The translations under genes were made by a program, and so were the position numbers. Positions 6,693 to 14,514 of a DNA stretch of 17,303 bases are shown one piece after another; position 1 is the stretch's first letter; each line of letters opens with the position of its first letter. The notes below the pieces were generated by a model that worked only from the letters and a program-made list of their open reading frames with translations, did not search any database and was not told the DNA's origin. Source of the DNA: Mageeibacillus sp. UBA3708 (GTDB lineage: Bacteria > Bacillota > Clostridia > Saccharofermentanales > Saccharofermentanaceae); assembly GCA_002371375.1 (NCBI GenBank), contig DFIB01000006.1, positions 1-17,303 of the forward strand, written 5' to 3'.

Positions 6693-7355
6693 TTAATTAG
6701 CTATCAGATCTCTTATCCCCATCAACGTATCGCATCTCGCGTACAGCATCTTCCCAAGCTCTTCATCAGGCTCGGTGAGGTCCGGTACCATTATGACCTT
6801 GCACCCCGCCTTATACGCGCTCGTGACGCCGTTGGGAGAATCCTCCACCGCGAAAGCGCATGACGGCTCCACATCGAGTTCCTTACATGTATATGCATAT
6901 ATATCAGGTGCCGGCTTGCCGAACTTCACCATATCAGCGCAGATTACCTTGTCAAAAGAATCTTTGAGACCTATCTGACCCAGATAACCCATCGTCCGCT
7001 TATAGTCATTTGCAGTTGCCATGGCAACTGTAATGCCGTTAGCGCGAAGCCATGAGAGTATCTCCAAAGCACCGGGCTTCAATGGTATTCCGTTATCCTT
7101 TATGAGTTCTTTGACTATCTTCTTGCGTTCTTCTCTTACGGCATCGTAATCGAAAGTGTCACCGAACCACTCCTTAAACTGCACGGGCGCATAGGGTCTG
7201 CCCAGGGACCTCAATTCCAGCGGCATCCACGGTTCCATAACAAAACCAAACCGCCTGCAGGCCTCAGGCCAGGCGGTCTGGTAATACTTCTCGGTATCTG
7301 TCAAAGTTCCGTCGAGATCGAAGATAACGGACTTTATATCAGCCTTAACCGTCAT
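6693..7355 (-). CDS. HAD-superfamily hydrolase, beta-phosphoglucomutase-like
   Basis: This encodes 220 residues, a normal length for the small cytosolic HAD phosphatases of subfamily I. Motif I is FDLDGTLTDTE (Asp 13 nucleophile, Asp 15 acid/base), motif II ATAND (Thr 114), motif III FGKPAPD (Lys 147) and motif IV VEDSPNG (Glu 171-Asp 172). A helical cap occupies roughly residues 20-90. The chemistry is therefore phosphate-ester hydrolysis or phosphosugar mutation, but the substrate cannot be read from the sequence. The ATG overlaps the stop of the LtaS-like gene in an ATGA, and no Shine-Dalgarno is visible, so translation is probably coupled to that gene. A substrate linked to polyglycerol-phosphate or sugar-phosphate metabolism is possible but inferred. 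The 3' end of the gene was duplicated to 4220-4303. Confidence 0.9.
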   Translation of the reverse strand: MTVKADIKSVIFDLDGTLTDTEKYYQTAWPEACRRFGFVMEPWMPLELRSLGRPYAPVQFKEWFGDTFDYDAVREERKKIVKELIKDNGIPLKPGALEILSWLRANGITVAMATANDYKRTMGYLGQIGLKDSFDKVICADMVKFGKPAPDIYAYTCKELDVEPSCAFAVEDSPNGVTSAYKAGCKVIMVPDLTEPDEELGKMLYARCDTLMGIRDLIAN

Positions 7356-9700
7356 GTTCGGTTATTAACGTTGATCGACGGTGCCGGGTTGTTATTCTGT
7401 GTTGCCTGTGTTGTATCAGCGGTCTGCTGTCCGGGCTCCGGCACGGGTGTCGGCGTCGTGGGAACAGGTGTGGGTGCCACATAATTCTTGAAGACATGCC
7501 TGAAGTAGTCTGTCTCAAGTACCCAGTCACAATAGTGCACCTTATTCTTAACTATCTTCTTGACCGTATCCACATATCCGTCAGGTATCACCGTATCAGG
7601 TGTTGCAGGCGTTACCTTGCTTCCCGATGCGTCATATGTACAGATATCAGTCTTCCATGAATATGATGTCGTAAATACGAGAGGCATAGCCTCCGAGAAT
7701 ACATCACGGCCCGGGAAGAGTCTTGAATCCCAGTCAACATCGAACAGGTTGCAGAGTGTAGGCAGGATATCAAGGCTCGATGTGGGAGTGTCGATCTCGA
7801 TGTGCATATCCTCAAGGCAGGGAGACCAGAGGATGGCTGCGCTGTGATCACGCTGCCATGTTGTCTTAACATCGTATCCGTAGAGATTTGACAGGTTAGG
7901 CATCTTGCCGAGACCTGCATCGTCATCAAGACCGTAAGGGAAATGGTCGGCACACATTACGATAACTGTATTGTCGAGCTTGCCCTTTGCTTCGAGCTCG
8001 GTGATCAGATATGTCAGAGCATCCTCCAGGTCGAGGTTGCATGCGATGTAGCCCTTGACCAGATCATTGTACTGTGACAATCCCTGAACTCTGTCCCAAT
8101 GCTTACGGACCATTGCGTTCGAGCTCTTCGGATAGATGCCGTGACCGCTGACGGTCATGTAATATACATTGAACGGTTCCTTGTCGATATAGAGCGGCAG
8201 CGTTCCCCGGATCATCTCATCATCTGATTCAGGCCACTGCTTCTTGACATACTGCTCCATACCGTTGCCGTAGCCCATAAAGCCGTTGGAATAACCGAGG
8301 TTATTGTGCGTGATATTACGCTTATAGTACTTATAGTCGTTGTTGTGGAAAGCCCATCCGTTATAACCGATACGGTTGAAGATGTTGCCGAGTGTCAGAT
8401 AATTGTCGTGATCTGACGTATTCTTAACAGAGGAACCTCCGTCCATCGGGAGCATACCGAAAATATTCTGGTACTCACCGCCTGTCGTACCGGCGCTTGC
8501 AGGCTGGTAGAAATCCTTGAAATACACACCTTTCGTCATGAGACGGTGAATCGTAGGTGTCAGCTCCTCGGATACCGCCTCCCTGCAGAAAGCCTCAGCA
8601 GACAGGAATATCAGGTTCTTGCCCTTGAACAGACCGGTCATCTCATTCTCCATCGTAGGAGTCAGGGAATTAACATATTCATCAAGGTTCTTCGTATGAC
8701 CTGATGCAGACTCTGCAAGAGCTGCAAAATCAATATTCATCTTGTTGGGGCCATACTCTCTCGGGGTAGGCGTAGGTGAAGCATCGGGAGCCTGCGTGAT
8801 CGAAGGATCATCTGTGATCACAGGCTTCGTGCTCGTGGGAACAGTGACATTTGTATCGTTCGTGAAGCCTTCGTCACCTCCGCCGAATCCAATCGAATGA
8901 AGCGTATCGAGTCTAATCGCAGTCAAAAGACCGAAATTATTAACGGCTGACTCATAGCTGTACTCTTTTGAATATGCATCACGGAGAGAGGGTGCGATGA
9001 GGACGACGAGCCTTGCAACAAGGAAAAATACCACGCATACCGCAAGAGCAGCGATCCTCGCCTTATTACGCATATTCTTCGACTTGATGACAGCCGTATC
9101 ATGCTTCCTTCCGATCCAGACATAGAGTATAAACGGAAGCCACAGGAACAGGATCGCGAGGATTCCGGACACACTGAAGATCATCTTGAATATCTCGTCA
9201 CCGAATCCGCCTGCAGCATCAGCCGCACCTGCGAAGACAGTCTTCAGGTCGTAGTGAATACCGAATTTCCTCAGGATGAAGTATGCCACACAGAAAGCAA
9301 CTGCATTGACACCCAACAACGTCGCCGTAATGATCTTATTGACCTTCTCCGATGGAGTGATCGTACAGATAAGGTAAGCCAAACCTCCGAGGCTTATGCA
9401 GAACAGTACGGGCATAAGTCTCTGAAGGAATGTTGCATCATTGTGAGTGAGTATGGTAAATACCGCCTCAAAATATATAAGCACGAGCGGCAAAAACAGT
9501 GCAAGAGAATACGTCTTGCCGTGTCTGCCCTTGCTCCTGCCGGAAGACTGGGGCTTTCTGTCGGATGTATAGCCGTACATGGCATAATCGGGGTTAGCAG
9601 GCCTCACATTCTGCCTGCGCTGTCCGGAAGGCCTTACCTGTCCGCCGTTCCCGCTGTTCTGATACTGTCTCGGATCATTGTACTCGTTATAGTAACTCAT
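7352..9700 (-). CDS. LtaS-like phosphoglycerol transferase (sulfatase family, membrane)
   Basis: This encodes 782 residues. An unusual polar N-terminus of about 60 residues, rich in Gly, Asn, Gln and Arg, precedes five membrane segments at about 64-84, 94-115, 121-144, 170-197 and 215-236. That is the count typical of LtaS. A Thr/Pro-rich linker (about 285-315) leads to the extracellular alkaline-phosphatase-superfamily domain from about 360. Metal/nucleophile elements are LSAEAF (Glu 369), AGTTGGEY (Thr 405/406), SGHGIY (His 520) and CADHFPYG (Asp 585, His 586). LtaS enzymes move glycerol-phosphate from phosphatidylglycerol onto a growing lipoteichoic or related polymer. The tail after about 742 is Pro/Thr-rich and looks like a wall-spanning or disordered extension, making the protein longer than typical LtaS (about 650). 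GAGGG lies 11 bases before the ATG. Downstream, the HAD gene overlaps by 4 bases. Confidence 0.9.
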   Translation of the reverse strand: MSYYNEYNDPRQYQNSGNGGQVRPSGQRRQNVRPANPDYAMYGYTSDRKPQSSGRSKGRHGKTYSLALFLPLVLIYFEAVFTILTHNDATFLQRLMPVLFCISLGGLAYLICTITPSEKVNKIITATLLGVNAVAFCVAYFILRKFGIHYDLKTVFAGAADAAGGFGDEIFKMIFSVSGILAILFLWLPFILYVWIGRKHDTAVIKSKNMRNKARIAALAVCVVFFLVARLVVLIAPSLRDAYSKEYSYESAVNNFGLLTAIRLDTLHSIGFGGGDEGFTNDTNVTVPTSTKPVITDDPSITQAPDASPTPTPREYGPNKMNIDFAALAESASGHTKNLDEYVNSLTPTMENEMTGLFKGKNLIFLSAEAFCREAVSEELTPTIHRLMTKGVYFKDFYQPASAGTTGGEYQNIFGMLPMDGGSSVKNTSDHDNYLTLGNIFNRIGYNGWAFHNNDYKYYKRNITHNNLGYSNGFMGYGNGMEQYVKKQWPESDDEMIRGTLPLYIDKEPFNVYYMTVSGHGIYPKSSNAMVRKHWDRVQGLSQYNDLVKGYIACNLDLEDALTYLITELEAKGKLDNTVIVMCADHFPYGLDDDAGLGKMPNLSNLYGYDVKTTWQRDHSAAILWSPCLEDMHIEIDTPTSSLDILPTLCNLFDVDWDSRLFPGRDVFSEAMPLVFTTSYSWKTDICTYDASGSKVTPATPDTVIPDGYVDTVKKIVKNKVHYCDWVLETDYFRHVFKNYVAPTPVPTTPTPVPEPGQQTADTTQATQNNNPAPSINVNNRT

Positions 9701-9752
9701 TTATGTCTATTCCCTCTGTAACAATAAAAATGTGCATACACGCTCAGCATAT

Positions 9753-9761
9753 ATTATAACA
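9753..9761 (-). promoter_or_regulatory. Extended -10 promoter for the LtaS-like gene
   Basis: On the minus strand TG-T-TATAAT gives a perfect -10 (9753-9758) with a TG extension (9760-9761). There is no good -35, as expected for an extended -10 promoter. Start would be near 9746, leaving about a 46-base leader. It lies just past the butyrate kinase stop, so the LtaS-like and HAD genes probably have their own transcript. Confidence 0.6.
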
Positions 9762-9796
9762 CTAAGCAAGCCGCATAATATGACAACAACATAACG

Positions 9797-9835
9797 AAAA
9801 AAGGCTTATATCAAATATCCATCCCCTCAAAGCCT
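9797..9835 (-). terminator. Weak terminator-like hairpin at the end of butyrate kinase
   Basis: On the minus strand AGGCTT (9830-9835) and AAGCCT (9802-9807) can form a 6-bp stem with a 22-base loop, followed by TTTTTT (9797-9802). The upstream arm lies inside the last codons of butyrate kinase. The stem is short and the loop long, so termination is probably partial. Confidence 0.35.
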
Positions 9836-10932
9836 GACCAGACAGGCTTGCCGGTATATGTTGCCGGAGTGATCTGCCCCCTCAATACCTTGAGTGCGGG
9901 CATTGCAAGCGCCTCCTGCTCCATTTCGCCGGGATAAACGCTTATGGGTGCAATAAAGCCGCAGTGTTCGAGGATCATCTCCCTGACATCGTCAAATCTC
10001 ATCAGGCCGCCCGTCAGCAGGATCCCGTCAACCTTGCCGCATAGAACGGCACTCATGCTGCCTATCATCTTGCATACCTGGTAGATCATCGTCTTCCATA
10101 CAAGTGTTGCCTTGGCATCGCCCTTATCTACAAGATCGTGGACTATATCGGCATTTGATGTTCCAAAAAACTGAACGAATCCGCCGGCTCTGGAACACAT
10201 GAGCCTTACATCATCTATAGAATGGTCTTCAAGATAGTCAAGGAGAGACAGAACAGGAACACTTCCGATCCTCGTGGGAGAGAACGCACCTTCACCGTCT
10301 GCACCCATGTTGCCGTCCACCATCCGTCCGTGATCGTGTGCGGATACCGTGATGCCTCCGTCGATATGAGCTACGATGAGGTTCATATCCTCGTACTTTT
10401 TGCCGTGAGACTCCGCGTGATACTCTGCAACCGCCTTCTGGTTAAGCACATGCGAATGAGATATGCGGTAGATACCCTTAATGCCTGTAAGGCGCGCATA
10501 ATCGCAGTATTCGTCAACATTCGTGGGATTGAGGGTATATGCCTCTCTGCCGTATTTGCATGCAAATTTCCAGGCGAGCATAACGCCGAGCTTGGCAGGA
10601 TGCTCACTGCCTCCCACAGCAGCTTCAGTATCATCGTAGAGTGTCTGATCGATCTTTGTAATGCCGCCGGGCTGCGTATGTGCGCTTCCGCCCCTTCCGA
10701 CAAAAGCGTCGATGCTCGCCGGATCAATGCCTTCCTCCTTGAGCATATCAAGGATAACACCATACCTGAACGGCATCTGTCCGTTCACATGAGGATACTT
10801 CAGCAGTTCCGCCGCCTCGTGGAAGAGACTCTTCTCAAAGACAAGCGTCTCATTATCAAATAAGCTCACCTTGGTCGACGTCGACCCGGGATTAATTACA
10901 AGCAACCTGTATATTCTGCTGTTATCAGACAT
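9811..10932 (-). CDS. buk: Butyrate kinase
   Basis: This encodes 373 residues, close to the usual 355-360 of the family. The enzyme interconverts butyryl-phosphate + ADP and butyrate + ATP in the cytosol, the last step of one butyrate fermentation route. It belongs to the acetokinase/ASKHA fold. The phosphate loop is VINPGSTSTK (12-21), the second acetokinase signature region AHIDGGITVSAHDHGR (188-203) leads to DGEGAFSPTR, and GGLMR (308-312) is near the C-terminus. Branched-chain acyl kinases look alike, so isobutyrate or isovalerate cannot be excluded. The partner phosphotransbutyrylase (ptb) gene, often adjacent, is absent from this window. The start ATG has GAGG 7 bases upstream. The gene lies 65 bp behind the DUF308 gene with a possible promoter between. 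Confidence 0.95.
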   Translation of the reverse strand: MSDNSRIYRLLVINPGSTSTKVSLFDNETLVFEKSLFHEAAELLKYPHVNGQMPFRYGVILDMLKEEGIDPASIDAFVGRGGSAHTQPGGITKIDQTLYDDTEAAVGGSEHPAKLGVMLAWKFACKYGREAYTLNPTNVDEYCDYARLTGIKGIYRISHSHVLNQKAVAEYHAESHGKKYEDMNLIVAHIDGGITVSAHDHGRMVDGNMGADGEGAFSPTRIGSVPVLSLLDYLEDHSIDDVRLMCSRAGGFVQFFGTSNADIVHDLVDKGDAKATLVWKTMIYQVCKMIGSMSAVLCGKVDGILLTGGLMRFDDVREMILEHCGFIAPISVYPGEMEQEALAMPALKVLRGQITPATYTGKPVWSGFEGMDI

Positions 10933-10963
10933 AGTAAAACCTCACGTATTTATTAATGTGAAT

Positions 10964-10991
10964 ATTTTATACCGATGTCCCGAAAAAGCAA
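10964..10991 (-). promoter_or_regulatory. Possible promoter for butyrate kinase
   Basis: On the minus strand TTGCTT (10986-10991), a 16-base spacer and TAAAAT (10964-10969) fit a sigma-A promoter of moderate quality within the 65-bp gap before the gene. A predicted start near 10957 would leave about a 25-base leader with GAGG in place. Confidence 0.4.
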
Positions 10992-10997
10992 TAGCGG

Positions 10998-11639
10998 TTA
11001 TTCTTTGTCTGATCCGGCGTCCTTCATGTCAGAAGCATCGATGATTATAGTATCATTCTTGATCATCTTCTGTGCCTTCCTGACATTGATCCAGTTATAA
11101 ATGCCCGTAACACCCGAGAATACGATGGCAATGCCGATCGCGACCATGAGTATGCCGGCAAGGAAAGACGGGTTCAGGAGTATCAGAATAGCCATTGCAA
11201 CGGCAGATATCGACATGATAAGGCCGATCCACCACAGTCCTCCGGAAGCTCTGGCAAAGCCGACTGAATTGACGATCCCGAAAGCACCGTACACAAGGAT
11301 AAGGAATCCGAACACATAGTTGATAAGACCGTGGAAAGATCCCGGGCTTATTGCCAGCCACAGGCCTAACACGGCAAGGACCACGGACACTCCGAGTCCC
11401 ACCTTCTCCCACATCTCACGCGTCTTGGACCTGATGAAGATAACTATCTCAGCCACAAAAATGGCGACGAGGCAGATGCCCACGATCCTGGTCATGAGGT
11501 CAAGTGCTTTCTCGGCCCAGATTATGAAAGTGACACCCAGCAATATCAGGACGATATCAAGAATCAGCGCCGACTTGCCGCCTGTCTGTACATCTTTCTT
11601 CGGTTCCTTTACCTTCTCGGTTATATTACGACGTACCAT
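10998..11639 (-). CDS. DUF308/HdeD-like integral membrane protein
   Basis: This encodes 213 residues. After a charged 20-residue N-terminus come six hydrophobic helices (about 24-41, 48-69, 80-97, 104-122, 135-155 and 159-181), then a polar tail rich in Asp and Lys. Evenly spaced short helices with Gly-rich turns (GLGVSVVLAVLGLWL, VFGFLILVYGAFGIVNS) fit the HdeD/DUF308 family. In enterobacteria HdeD is linked to acid resistance, but the role here is unknown. The ATG at 11639 is chosen over 11657 because AGGAGG lies 6 bases before it. The gene starts 39 bp after the GH25 stop in the same direction, so the two are likely co-transcribed. Confidence 0.8.
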   Translation of the reverse strand: MVRRNITEKVKEPKKDVQTGGKSALILDIVLILLGVTFIIWAEKALDLMTRIVGICLVAIFVAEIVIFIRSKTREMWEKVGLGVSVVLAVLGLWLAISPGSFHGLINYVFGFLILVYGAFGIVNSVGFARASGGLWWIGLIMSISAVAMAILILLNPSFLAGILMVAIGIAIVFSGVTGIYNWINVRKAQKMIKNDTIIIDASDMKDAGSDKE

Positions 11640-11678
11640 AACACTCCTCCTGAACATAACTTTTACAAGCGTATTCTA

Positions 11679-13457
11679 TCACAAAACGGGTTCCGTAACA
11701 TCGGAGTTCTCAGAAGGCGCGGGAGTCTGCGTTGACGGTGCCTGCGTCTCAGTCGACTCTGACGGGGCGGATTCTGACGAAGGTGCCGTCGCCGTCACGG
11801 TGGCAGGTGCTGCGGTGGCCGTTGCTGCTGCCGTCGAAGGTGATGCAGCAGACTGATCTGTTACTGACAATGTGGCCGACGCCGTTATGATCCCGTAATA
11901 AGGATCTGTAAACGAATATGTAACCTTGTATGTACCGGTCTCTGACAAAGCCTTGTTCGCCGTGACTATGTTGTCCTGTGAATCGCGTACGGTAACCTTG
12001 ATGGCAGGTGATTCAACCTTCCTGCCGAGTGAATTGACTGCTGATACAAGACTTGCCGGATCTGTCGAAGACCCTTTGACTGCGCTTATCTTTCCGTTGC
12101 CGGGAACAGTTATGGCCGGAGTCGTCAGGCTTGTCTTGGACATAAAGCTGAGGTTCATGTCAACGCTTCCGGATACGCCGGGAACTACGCCCTTGAGATA
12201 ACCGTACTGCCAGATATCGTATCCGTAACCGAATGACGGCAAATTGTCTCCGATCTTGAACGGTTCCGCACCGTCAATAAACCTGTTGTAATACAGAGCA
12301 AGCCAAACCTTGTATTTGGATGATACTTCCGATGCGTACGTGCTGCCCAGCACACTCGTCCAGCAGCTCTTGCTCATATAGACCATCGGCTTATAGCCCT
12401 GACTCTTGACCGTGTCACAGAAGGTGCAGAGTATGTCGCGCAACTCCTTGCCCTTGACACCCGCATGCCTGTATTCCTGACTGTTGATCTCGAAATCTAT
12501 CGCCACCGGATATGTAATCGTGTAATCCTTGATGAGGCTGACCACATAGGATGCTTCCTCATATGCCTCTTTGACCGTTGTCGCTGCGGAATAGAAATAC
12601 ACTCCCACATCGAGGCCTGCCGCACGTGCTCCCTTAATATTGGCGTCGAACTGCTTGTCCTTGTAAAGAAGCCCTGAGCCCCAGTACCTTCCGCCGCATT
12701 TGATCATTACGAACCTGACTCCGTAATCCTTTACCTTTTGCCAGTTGATGTTCCCGTTCCAGGAAGAGACATCGATCCCTATCACATAATTATTGTTAGA
12801 GGTGGCACTGGTAGCGACACCGCTGTTGCCTGATACCGCACTGCTCTCGGCCTGGGCATTGCCCGTGTCCTCCGATGATCCGGAGCTTGCAGCGCCCTCA
12901 TTGATGTCTTTACGGTCTATGATCCTTACCTGTCCTGCACCGCCGTTGAGCATCCTTGTTACCTGACGGTCGCTGAGGTTCTTGGGGGCCGTGTTCCTGA
13001 TGACTTCGGCACTTACTTCCTCGTCATCCTCCTCACCGGCACTCTCGAGGGTGTTCAGATTTCCCTTCATTATGACATCAGCTATCATCTGCCTCTCGAG
13101 ATCTTCCTTACTGAGAGTCACATAAGTCTCTTCTGTCATTCCTTCTGATCTCCCGGACGGAGCCGCTGTCTGTGTAGTCTCTGCGGCAGCGCGGATATTC
13201 TCTGTGGAATCACTTACGGTCATCTCCCGCCTGACGTTTATGCTCAATGCCGAGACAGTAAGACAGGAACCTGCCAGGAGCGATGTGCACAGGAGCAAAC
13301 TTATCCAAGCTGTCCTCTCGGTGAGAACAGTCAGACGGTCAAATGTGTCACCCGCTCTCTTCAGGGATGACCTGACCAAATCCCTCCATTTAGTCTGATC
13401 CTGCATACTCTCATAATGGTATCCGCCATATTCAAAGTCAAGCGGTCTGTGTGTCAT
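11679..13457 (-). CDS. Membrane-anchored GH25 lysozyme-like muramidase with Ig-like domain and S/T/P/A-rich tail
   Basis: This encodes 592 residues. A short basic N-terminal cytosolic part precedes one membrane helix (about 49-72), then an acidic, low-complexity stretch to about 220. A glycoside hydrolase family 25 domain spans about 223-440: YVIGIDVSSWNG (Asp 229), VGVYFYSAAT, AIDFEIN (Asp 321 and Glu 323, the expected catalytic acid), and VDMNLSF at the end of the barrel. GH25 enzymes cut the MurNAc-GlcNAc bond of peptidoglycan. Residues about 445-533 form an Ig-like or big-domain module (GTYKVTYSFTDPYYG), followed by a low-complexity tail of Ser, Thr, Pro and Ala. The ATG at 13457 has no clear Shine-Dalgarno, so the Met codon at 13406 remains possible. 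It is divergent from the glycosyltransferase/PBP pair and 93 bp away. Confidence 0.92.
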   Translation of the reverse strand: MTHRPLDFEYGGYHYESMQDQTKWRDLVRSSLKRAGDTFDRLTVLTERTAWISLLLCTSLLAGSCLTVSALSINVRREMTVSDSTENIRAAAETTQTAAPSGRSEGMTEETYVTLSKEDLERQMIADVIMKGNLNTLESAGEEDDEEVSAEVIRNTAPKNLSDRQVTRMLNGGAGQVRIIDRKDINEGAASSGSSEDTGNAQAESSAVSGNSGVATSATSNNNYVIGIDVSSWNGNINWQKVKDYGVRFVMIKCGGRYWGSGLLYKDKQFDANIKGARAAGLDVGVYFYSAATTVKEAYEEASYVVSLIKDYTITYPVAIDFEINSQEYRHAGVKGKELRDILCTFCDTVKSQGYKPMVYMSKSCWTSVLGSTYASEVSSKYKVWLALYYNRFIDGAEPFKIGDNLPSFGYGYDIWQYGYLKGVVPGVSGSVDMNLSFMSKTSLTTPAITVPGNGKISAVKGSSTDPASLVSAVNSLGRKVESPAIKVTVRDSQDNIVTANKALSETGTYKVTYSFTDPYYGIITASATLSVTDQSAASPSTAAATATAAPATVTATAPSSESAPSESTETQAPSTQTPAPSENSDVTEPVL

Positions 13458-13506
13458 TCAGAAGTCTTTTGGAATAAGATTTGGAATATTCCCCCGACAG
13501 CCGATG

Positions 13507-13549
13507 CCGGTAATTTGACTTAAATATGCGCGTGAATTACAATTACCGG
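13507..13549 (+). promoter_or_regulatory. Promoter of the GT2-PBP operon flanked by a 9-bp inverted repeat; leaderless start likely
   Basis: TTGACT (13515-13520), a 17-base spacer and TACAAT (13538-13543) form a good sigma-A promoter. The start site would fall at 13550-13551, that is at the ATG itself, and no Shine-Dalgarno exists before the ATG. CCGGTAATT (13507-13515) and AATTACCGG (13541-13549) are perfect inverted arms with centres 34 bp apart. One touches the -35 and the other covers the end of the -10 and the start site, as an operator would. The opposite strand also controls the GH25 gene, for which I see no clear promoter. Confidence 0.65.
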
Positions 13550-13550
13550 T

Positions 13551-14513
13551 ATGAATAAACCCAGATTATGGATAGTTATCCCCTGCTACAACGAGCAGGA
13601 AGTATTGCCTATAACGGCACCTTTGTTCAGGGACAAGATCCTCGAGCTTGCAGAAAGCGGCAAGATCGCGGATGACAGCCGTGTCCTTTTTGTCAACGAC
13701 GGATCTTCTGACAAGACATGGTCTATCATAGAAGACCTGGCAAAGCAGGACGAACATTATATCGGCATCTCACAGAGCCGTAACCGCGGCCATCAGAGCA
13801 CGTTGCTTGCCGGACTCATGGAGGCCCGTGACAAGTGTGACATCACCATCTCCATCGACTGTGACGGCCAGGACGACATCAATGCAATGAATGCCATGGT
13901 CGACCACTATCTCGACGGATGCGAGATAGTCTACGGTGTCAGATCGTCAAGGAAGACGGACACATGGTTCAAGAGAACAACTGCACAGGGATTCTACAAA
14001 GTGATCAACGGCATGGGGGCGGAAACTGTCTATAACCATGCTGACTACAGACTGGTAAGTTCCAGGGTACTCAATCATTTCGCGGATTTCAAGGAAGTGA
14101 ATATCTTCCTCAGAGGAATGTTCCCTCTGGTGGGATTCAAGAGCACGTCAGTTGAATATGAGCGCGCGGAACGCATCGCCGGAGAGAGCCACTACCCTCT
14201 CCGCAAGATGATCAAACTCGCGATAGAAGGGATCACGAGCCTGTCGACCAAGCCGATATCGGTCATTACGGGATTCGGACTGTTCACTGTATTCCTCGGC
14301 ATCGTCGGGATCATATGGGCGATTGTAATGGTGTGCATCGGCCAGACTGTCGCAGGCTGGGCATCTCTTGCATGCATAATACTGTTCATGGGCGGCGTTC
14401 AGCTCCTCAGCCTCGGGATCATCGGTGAATACATCGGCAAGATCTACCTCGAGACGAAGCAGCGCCCGAGATATATTATCAGCGACAGGACATGGGATAA
14501 GAAGGAAGACTGA
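13551..14513 (+). CDS. Family 2 glycosyltransferase, GtrB/DPM1-like, two membrane helices
   Basis: This encodes 320 residues. The GT-A domain begins IPCYNE (10-15), continues with NDGSSD (49-54) for nucleotide-sugar binding, and has the metal-site stretch DCDGQDD (103-109) where relatives have D-L-Q-D. ERIAGESHYPLRKM (206-220) is the family-typical RxxGxSxY. Two helices follow at about 238-263 and 269-292 with a short basic tail. Relatives (GtrB, YfdH, YkcC) transfer a sugar from UDP-glucose or similar to undecaprenyl phosphate at the inner face of the membrane, giving a lipid-linked donor for decorating wall polymers. The sugar here is unknown. The PBP gene starts 1 bp after the stop, so both form one operon. 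The start has no Shine-Dalgarno and may be leaderless. Confidence 0.93.
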   Translation: MNKPRLWIVIPCYNEQEVLPITAPLFRDKILELAESGKIADDSRVLFVNDGSSDKTWSIIEDLAKQDEHYIGISQSRNRGHQSTLLAGLMEARDKCDITISIDCDGQDDINAMNAMVDHYLDGCEIVYGVRSSRKTDTWFKRTTAQGFYKVINGMGAETVYNHADYRLVSSRVLNHFADFKEVNIFLRGMFPLVGFKSTSVEYERAERIAGESHYPLRKMIKLAIEGITSLSTKPISVITGFGLFTVFLGIVGIIWAIVMVCIGQTVAGWASLACIILFMGGVQLLSLGIIGEYIGKIYLETKQRPRYIISDRTWDKKED

Positions 14514-14514
14514 T

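Larger units (their letters stand above)
1996..6776 (-). repeat. Tandem duplication: [HAD 3' end + leader + lipoprotein gene] x2
   Basis: Copy 1 runs from the HAD C-terminus (about 6776) through lipoprotein B. Copy 2 runs from the HAD remnant (about 4303) through lipoprotein A. The HAD tails match at about 88% of bases over 76 bp, and the leaders share blocks such as TTTGCCATATT and ACTTGTATCG. The proteins are clear full-length paralogues. The copies differ by the palindrome at 6634-6652 (copy 1 only) and by the 105-bp element at the junction. Confidence 0.85.

Noticed and set aside
9101..9721. Open frame of 206 codons on the plus strand, opposite the LtaS-like gene
   Set aside because: It is antisense to a clear family member, has no recognisable motif, and its composition follows the codon bias of the opposite strand.
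10222..10863. Open frame of 213 codons on the plus strand, opposite butyrate kinase
   Set aside because: It is antisense to a conserved enzyme with no domain or ribosome-binding support.
11320..11856. Open frame of 178 codons on the plus strand across the DUF308-GH25 junction
   Set aside because: It is antisense to two genes, and its low-complexity Val/Ala/Asp end mirrors the Ser/Thr/Ala-rich tail of the GH25 protein.
13468..13488. Direct repeat TTTGGAATA upstream of the GH25 gene
   Set aside because: Two 9-base copies 12 bp apart are too short to support a function without comparison.
14425..14514. Upstream extension of the PBP gene into the glycosyltransferase gene
   Set aside because: ATG 14515 has a good ribosome-binding site and 1-bp spacing to the preceding stop. 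The extension is only an overlapping frame.
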